A DNA stretch of 10,334 nucleotides from Verrucomicrobiales bacterium (GTDB taxonomy: Bacteria; Verrucomicrobiota; Verrucomicrobiia; Verrucomicrobiales; Verrucomicrobiaceae). A model generated the notes under the pieces. That model was not told where the DNA came from, ran no database searches, and worked only from the letters and a program-made list of their open reading frames with translations. The stretch covers positions 1 to 10,334 of the forward strand of contig DMMK01000744.1 of NCBI GenBank assembly GCA_003453085.1. The letters are read 5' to 3'. This document shows positions 7,401 through 10,334 of this stretch, piece by piece. Within the stretch, counting starts at the first letter, position 1, and every line of letters begins with the position of its first letter. A program made the translations under genes and the position numbers.

Positions 7401-7520
7401 GTGAGAACCAACGCAATTCCCACCACTGAGCAGGATGTCAGCGATGTAGAAAAGGAGTTGGCAGCGACTTTAGGCGAAAACCTCCGACGCAGAAAAGGCA
7501 AGAAAAAAGGAGAAAAATAG
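4401..7520 (+). CDS. VirD4/HerA-like DNA-translocase ATPase with C-terminal PD-(D/E)XK-like domain
   Basis: This 1039-aa protein probably pumps or remodels DNA with ATP. Residues 1-380 are an unassigned N-terminal region with no clear membrane helix. The RecA-like motor follows: Walker A GGTGTGKTT at 405-413, ALLDPHGDLVDRL after it, Walker B LYVDEFQ with D650-E651, and AHQ ending at Q679. Motor motifs match VirD4/TraD/DUF87-HerA-type ATPases ('type IV secretion DNA-binding domain'). After a Pro-rich linker (about 800-860), residues 865-985 form a nuclease-like module: GGEIHKAAQAEF helix, VDLYLE with D893, ACEVT with E906, and a following helix with E914, E916, N919 and K922. The usual ExK lysine is Thr908, and K922 may replace it. 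The tail is Lys/Arg-rich. Known coupling proteins carry N-terminal TM helices; here the separate upstream protein could supply the anchor. With no relaxase visible, defence or element maintenance is as likely as conjugation. Confidence 0.85.
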   Translation: MKTVHEQLSAQYFRWELRGRGWFTYPQPVALEPPFEYFPGYHLSDSHIFDDARRSSVTERILGKIGNWISPKIDPAPLHEEPEREVAEWSRSECVELAITFPKVKRFSREHMESFLRMCRSCTAPISFEILADASEIGFQWVCSREDAGLLKVQTETHFVGYTIQERPNQLVGHWDQSGQNYAVAEIGLGRDFLLSIGAGKSDFLNGLLASMSAFEEAEMGLFQLIFEPAQNPWGDSMVQAATKPDGSAMFRNCPDLPREAATKARSPLFAVVIRLVTCAASSDRAWALLAPMIVALNALGRPEGNHLVPLTMADYPAEAQEEDILRRQSHRWGMLLSLDELLSIVRFPNEDISSKRLRHDGGKTRAASHLPKEGLFLGWNEHLGMRTPAMLTPEQRVRHMHVIGGTGTGKTTFLLNLILQDIKAGHGFALLDPHGDLVDRLLACVPPHRFNDVVLIDAGDEEFSVGFNILNAKADYEKTLLASDLVGVFQRLSTSWGDQMAVVLRNAILAFLERPEGGTLADVQRFLLEPDFRSKVLETVNDPDVVYYWRKGFPLLGGSKSIGPVLTRLQTFLSPKPIRYMVNQRESKLDIGEVMDSGKILLAKLPLGLMGAENSYLLGSLLVSKIQQAAMARQRMPEHQRRLFTLYVDEFQNFITPSMAEILSGTRKYRLSLVLAHQELEQLVRNDAVGSAVRANAGTRVVFRVGDSDARELAKGFSHFEADALQNLSVGEAIVRVERSDNDFNLSVPPFVLPEDSSADSNRAEVITRSRAQYARARSDIEFEDRQRFLAEEEPPKAKPVSRRVKDFDPPDTPVPSPVVAEPATTECAELVSAEQPQPKYETTTIRDDLEELGRGGEIHKAAQAEFKILAERRGFRATIERQLPDSLDTVDLYLERDGTVIACEVTVTNTLEYELRNINKCLRAGVPLVAVLALDPDKHARLSAAIDTQLTVDQKARVKCLMKEDFEAMLDAFQPVAQPSSPTEVSPRSQTKMVKGWKVRTNAIPTTEQDVSDVEKELAATLGENLRRRKGKKKGEK
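4518..4539. repeat. Perfect 9-bp inverted repeat inside ATPase gene start
   Basis: GGCTATCAC (4518-4526) and GTGATAGCC (4531-4539) are exact reverse complements around a CTCA loop. The hairpin lies 117 nt into the ATPase gene, at codons 40-46. No T-run follows, so it is not a classic terminator. It could be an mRNA structure that tunes ATPase output, or a protein-binding palindrome. Confidence 0.5.
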
Positions 7521-7563
7521 GTCGTGAGTTGAAAAGGACTAATTCTGTGGCAACAGTCAAAAC

Positions 7564-9117
7564 ATGAATACGACTTTGCCCTTTTGCGAAGCTCCCTCTA
7601 AGCGTGTTGGCATTTGGATTCGTGTTTCCACCGAAGAGCAGGCGGAAGGAGACAGCCCAAAGCATCACCAAGTGAGGGCCGAGATGTATGCTGCTTCTCG
7701 CGGCTGGAAGGTTTTAGAAATTTATGACCTTGCTGGGGTCAGTGGGCGGAGTGTCATTGATCATCCAGAGGCAAAGCGGATGATGGGTGATATCGAGCGT
7801 GGACACATTCAAGCGCTGGTATTTTCCAAGCTGGCCCGCCTGACCCGAAACGCGAAAGAACTGATGGGTTTCAGTGAGTTCTTCCAGACCCATCAGGCGG
7901 ATCTCGTCTCGCTGAGCGAAAGCATCGACACCAGTTCACCTGCCGGGAGGCTCTTTTTCAATCTCGTCGGCTGCATGGCTCAATGGGAGCGTGAGGAAAT
8001 CGCCGACCGAATAAAGAGTTCCGTGCTGGTGCGCGCGAAAATGGGAAAACCGCTGAGCGGCAAAGCCCCTTATGGTTATATGTGGAAGGACAAAAAGCTC
8101 GCAATCAACCCCGAAGAAGTCCCGGTGCGTCGGTTAATTTACGAGCTTTTTGATGAACAAAAACGCATAAAAACCGTGGCCCGGCTTCTCAACGAGCGAG
8201 GATATCGAACCCGAAACAACAAAAAATGGTCGGATACGGCCGTTCGATTCCAGCTGCGCGACCCTACGCCCAAAGGCATCCATAGACGCAACTACACAGC
8301 CAACGTTGGGGGCAAGAAACTGGTCACAAAGCCAGAATCTGAGCACATCTTTAACGAAGTGGAAGCCATTGTCTCAGCGGAGCTTTGGGACCGCTGCAAC
8401 GCCCACCTGGATGCCCGCTACATGAAGCGCGAACGGCGTCCAACAAAGTTACCTTCCCATATCTTCTCTGGATTCGTCCAGTGCCACTGCGGCGGGAAGA
8501 TGTATGTGCCGATGCGCACACCCAAATACACCTGCCAAAAATGCCGGAACAGCATCGCCTGCCAGGATCTGGAAGAGATCTTCATGGAGGAAGTGAAGGG
8601 CTACCTGGTTGATCCACAAAATGTGAACAGCTACCTCGGGAAGGCCAGCACGGCTCTCTCTGAAAAGCAGGCGCTTCTTAACCAACGAGAAAAGGAGTCG
8701 GAAAAACTGAAGAAGGACACTGAGCGCATGCTCAGGCTCTATCTGGATGGCGACATCAGCGCCGAGGACTTCAAGAACTTCAATCAGCCCCTCACCGATC
8801 AGCGAGGCCAGTTCGAAGAGGAACTCGCCCGCCTCCAGGCCGAAATCGATGTTCTCAAAATTGACAACCTTTCAAGTGAACAGCTCATCACCGAAGCGCT
8901 CGATCTTCACGCCCGCTGGCAGGAAATGTCGCTCGAAGAAAAGCGTCGGGTGACTGAGCTGATGGTGCGCAGCATTGTTGTTGGAGACGGCGAGATTGAA
9001 TTCAATCTCGTCCAACTTCCCTCCTATAAAGAATTCACAAATTGGCAAAATAGGTATCCTCATGCGCATACGGCGGCGCGCAGCAGCAGAGGAGGCGCAG
9101 GGTTTCCCGGGCCGTGA
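7564..9117 (+). CDS. Large serine recombinase (site-specific integrase/resolvase)
   Basis: This 517-aa enzyme cuts and rejoins DNA through a serine-DNA link, typically to integrate or excise a mobile element. The N-terminal resolvase domain (about 14-165) has VGIWIRVSTEEQ, with R20 and nucleophile S22, and FSKLARLTRN with R92 and R95. The recombinase domain (about 180-290) begins after GKAPYGY. A zinc ribbon follows with C307, C309, C324 and C327, then a charged coiled coil (about 365-450). This domain order is that of large serine recombinases, and the length is normal for them. The start follows the ATPase stop by 43 nt. The last residues from about 497 (RYPHAHTAARSS onward) are antisense to the cupin gene and look non-native. 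The original stop was probably lost or replaced at an insertion junction near 9050. The enzyme is likely active, because the tail lies beyond the known domains. Confidence 0.95.
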   Translation: MNTTLPFCEAPSKRVGIWIRVSTEEQAEGDSPKHHQVRAEMYAASRGWKVLEIYDLAGVSGRSVIDHPEAKRMMGDIERGHIQALVFSKLARLTRNAKELMGFSEFFQTHQADLVSLSESIDTSSPAGRLFFNLVGCMAQWEREEIADRIKSSVLVRAKMGKPLSGKAPYGYMWKDKKLAINPEEVPVRRLIYELFDEQKRIKTVARLLNERGYRTRNNKKWSDTAVRFQLRDPTPKGIHRRNYTANVGGKKLVTKPESEHIFNEVEAIVSAELWDRCNAHLDARYMKRERRPTKLPSHIFSGFVQCHCGGKMYVPMRTPKYTCQKCRNSIACQDLEEIFMEEVKGYLVDPQNVNSYLGKASTALSEKQALLNQREKESEKLKKDTERMLRLYLDGDISAEDFKNFNQPLTDQRGQFEEELARLQAEIDVLKIDNLSSEQLITEALDLHARWQEMSLEEKRRVTELMVRSIVVGDGEIEFNLVQLPSYKEFTNWQNRYPHAHTAARSSRGGAGFPGP

Positions 9118-9394
9118 TCTGGTGCCAGGCACCTGGGGGAATGAGGATGGCATCGCCGGGTGAGACGGCCTTCTCTTCGCCGTTGATTTCCATCGTGCCG
9201 CTGCCTTCGAGGATGAAATAAAACTCCTCGCTGAGTTTGTGATAGTGGCGCTCGGTGGGGCGGCCTACGGGCACGGTGGCTTCGGCCAGGGACTGGTTTT
9301 GCACCGGGGCATTGGTGCGATCCAGGATGCTGCGGATGGTGCTGCCATCTTTCGTGGTGAAGGGCACTTGCTCAGAAAGGGGGTTGATGGTCAT
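9035..9394 (-). CDS. Cupin-2 domain protein
   Basis: This 119-aa single-domain beta-barrel protein resembles the C-terminal cupin of mannose-6-phosphate isomerase-like proteins; its substrate is unknown. Metal-binding motif 1 is visible as RHYH(x)4E(x)6G (RPTERHYHKLSEEFYFILEG), with two His and one Glu. Motif 2 is GDAILIPPGAWHQI, with the fourth metal ligand His. I chose the ATG at 9394 (MTINPLSEQ), which gives normal cupin length; the open frame runs further upstream but enters the divergent dehydrogenase gene. High GC matches the host flank. The final residues after YAHEDT (YFANL) and the stop at 9035 are encoded by DNA belonging to the recombinase gene, so the original C-terminus was probably replaced on insertion. 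The fold should survive this. It starts 49 nt from the divergent dehydrogenase gene, with which it may share a control region. Confidence 0.85.
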   Translation of the reverse strand: MTINPLSEQVPFTTKDGSTIRSILDRTNAPVQNQSLAEATVPVGRPTERHYHKLSEEFYFILEGSGTMEINGEEKAVSPGDAILIPPGAWHQITARETLRLLCCCAPPYAHEDTYFANL

Positions 9395-9443
9395 GCGGAT
9401 GCACGCATGGTCAGCCAGCGCACGCCGCGTGCAAGTCCTTCGC

Positions 9444-10253
9444 ATGAACTTCGATACCCACCACTGTAGCGCCCTCATCACGGGTGCATCCTCCGGCCTG
9501 GGGGCCGAGTTTGCCCGCCAGCTTGCCCCAGGTGCCACGGCCCTGTTCCTCACCGGGCGTCGGCTGGATGCGCTGGAGAAGGTGAAGGCCGAGTGCCTGG
9601 CCATCAATGCGGCCCTGCAGATCCATCTTTGCACGGGCGACATCGCCACGGACGAGGGCAGGGGACTGCTGCTGGAAAGCGTGCGTCAGGCAGGCTTCCA
9701 GCCCAATCTGCTAATCAACAACGCGGGCATGGGCGACTATGGCACCGTGGCCAGCGCCGATGCGGCGAAGCTGCGGGCCCAGATGGATCTGAACATGACC
9801 GCGCTGGTGCTGCTGACTCATGCCTGCCTGCCGCTGCTCCGGCGTCCGGGCGGCATCATCAACATCAGTTCTTTGGCCAGCACGCTGCCCATGCCGGCCA
9901 TGGCCGTGTATGCCGCCAGCAAATCCTTCGTCACCAGCTTTTCAGAAGCCCTGGCCGTTGAACTTGCTTCGGAAGGCATCGCCGTCACCTGCGTGTGTCC
10001 GGGCCCCACGCCCACCAGCTTTAGCAAAACCGCACGCCGTCCTGATGGCGTGGACACGGATCGCGACGGGCAGGATTTCCTCCGCATTCCGCCCTCCCAG
10101 GTCGTGGCCGAAGGGCTAGCCGCTCTGCGGGCCGGGCAGGCCTGTGTGTATCCGGGGCTGGGCGTGAAGGTCGCCGCCCGTCTCTTTCATCATCTTCCGC
10201 GATTCCTACTGCGTACCTTGTTGCGGCGGCGGTTCGCCAAGGGCACTGTTTAA
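9444..10253 (+). CDS. Short-chain dehydrogenase/reductase (SDR)
   Basis: This 269-aa classical SDR oxidoreductase uses NAD(P)(H) in a Rossmann fold. Visible motifs, in order, are the cofactor-binding TGASSGLG (about residues 13-20), TGRR (about 37-40, arginines that suit NADP binding), NNAG (about 92-95), the catalytic serine in INISSLAS, and YAASK, with the Tyr and Lys of the YxxxK catalytic pair. A PGPTPTSF segment follows at the usual place after the active site. The basic C-terminal tail (RFLLRTLLRRRFAKG) resembles that of the DltE/YqjQ-like SDR group, which may associate with membranes. The substrate cannot be told. The start at 9444 (MNFDTHH) puts the cofactor motif at its normal distance; longer starts would overlap the divergent cupin gene. 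It is host-flank DNA by composition. Confidence 0.92.
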   Translation: MNFDTHHCSALITGASSGLGAEFARQLAPGATALFLTGRRLDALEKVKAECLAINAALQIHLCTGDIATDEGRGLLLESVRQAGFQPNLLINNAGMGDYGTVASADAAKLRAQMDLNMTALVLLTHACLPLLRRPGGIINISSLASTLPMPAMAVYAASKSFVTSFSEALAVELASEGIAVTCVCPGPTPTSFSKTARRPDGVDTDRDGQDFLRIPPSQVVAEGLAALRAGQACVYPGLGVKVAARLFHHLPRFLLRTLLRRRFAKGTV

Positions 10254-10279
10254 AAGAATCCACTTCACTTCCCCCCGGC

Positions 10280-10334
10280 ATGATCAAGCGCCCCGATCCC
10301 TCCCTGACCCCCATGGACCAGCGCGGTCCCAGTC
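10280..10334 (+). CDS. Possible start of a further gene, cut by window end
   Basis: An ATG at 10280 opens a frame of 18 codons (MIKRPDPSLTPMDQRGPS) that runs off the window. It lies 26 nt after the dehydrogenase stop on the same strand, and the composition looks coding. No Shine-Dalgarno is visible, and too little remains to assign a family. Confidence 0.4.
   Translation, partial: MIKRPDPSLTPMDQRGPS

Noticed and set aside
4401..7520. Reading the ATPase gene as proof of a conjugative element
   Set aside because: No relaxase, VirB4, pilus or channel gene, or oriT-like site is visible, so the coupling-protein similarity alone does not show conjugation.
9255..9443. Upstream extension of the dehydrogenase reading frame
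   Set aside because: It is antisense to the cupin motifs. SDR proteins start shortly before TGxxxGxG, which fits the ATG at 9444.
9395..9649. Upstream extension of the cupin reading frame
   Set aside because: It would cover the start and cofactor motif of the dehydrogenase on the other strand and would more than double the usual cupin length with Arg/Ala-rich sequence.
1..10334. CRISPR arrays, tRNA or rRNA genes, and insertion-sequence ends
   Set aside because: I looked for regularly spaced repeats, cloverleaf arms and transposase-flanking inverted repeats and saw none.

Overview
The window looks like bacterial chromosome: GC-rich flanks on both sides of a lower-GC accessory island. GC was judged by eye. 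The GC-rich protein style, the lack of clear Shine-Dalgarno sequences and the gene mix would suit a verrucomicrobial or similar Gram-negative chromosome, possibly a metagenomic contig. The taxon is a weak inference, because no rRNA or marker gene is present.

Left flank (1-1424): the 3' two thirds of a P-type cation ATPase. Its catalytic part resembles P2-type pumps, but from the hinge motif near 1080-1120 onwards it reads like the C-terminus of a P1B heavy-metal pump, so it looks chimeric. A small one-TM protein follows at once (1429-1815). Next come about 700 bp without a convincing gene (1816-2511). This stretch holds a strong rho-independent terminator (1964-1996), a possible gene remnant (2222-2404, minus) and, at its end, a 42-bp remnant of a second P1B ATPase C-terminus (2512-2553).

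Island core (about 2554 to 9055): two minus-strand genes of unknown function (81 and 170 aa) diverge from a plus-strand cassette across an 84-bp control region. The cassette encodes an Xre/HTH regulator, a two-TM protein, a 1039-aa VirD4/HerA-like ATPase carrying a C-terminal PD-(D/E)XK-like domain, and a large serine recombinase. The TM protein and ATPase genes overlap by 4 bp, and the other gaps are 19 and 43 bp, which suggests one transcription unit. No relaxase or T4SS channel gene is visible. This is therefore a compact recombinase-bearing element whose cargo, a membrane protein plus a DNA-translocase/nuclease fusion, is a plausible uncharacterised defence or DNA-transfer system.

Right flank (about 9055-10334): a cupin gene (minus) runs head-on into the recombinase gene. 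Each takes its stop codon from the other's sequence, which marks the likely right edge of the insertion. A short-chain dehydrogenase gene diverges from the cupin, and the first 18 codons of another possible gene end the window.
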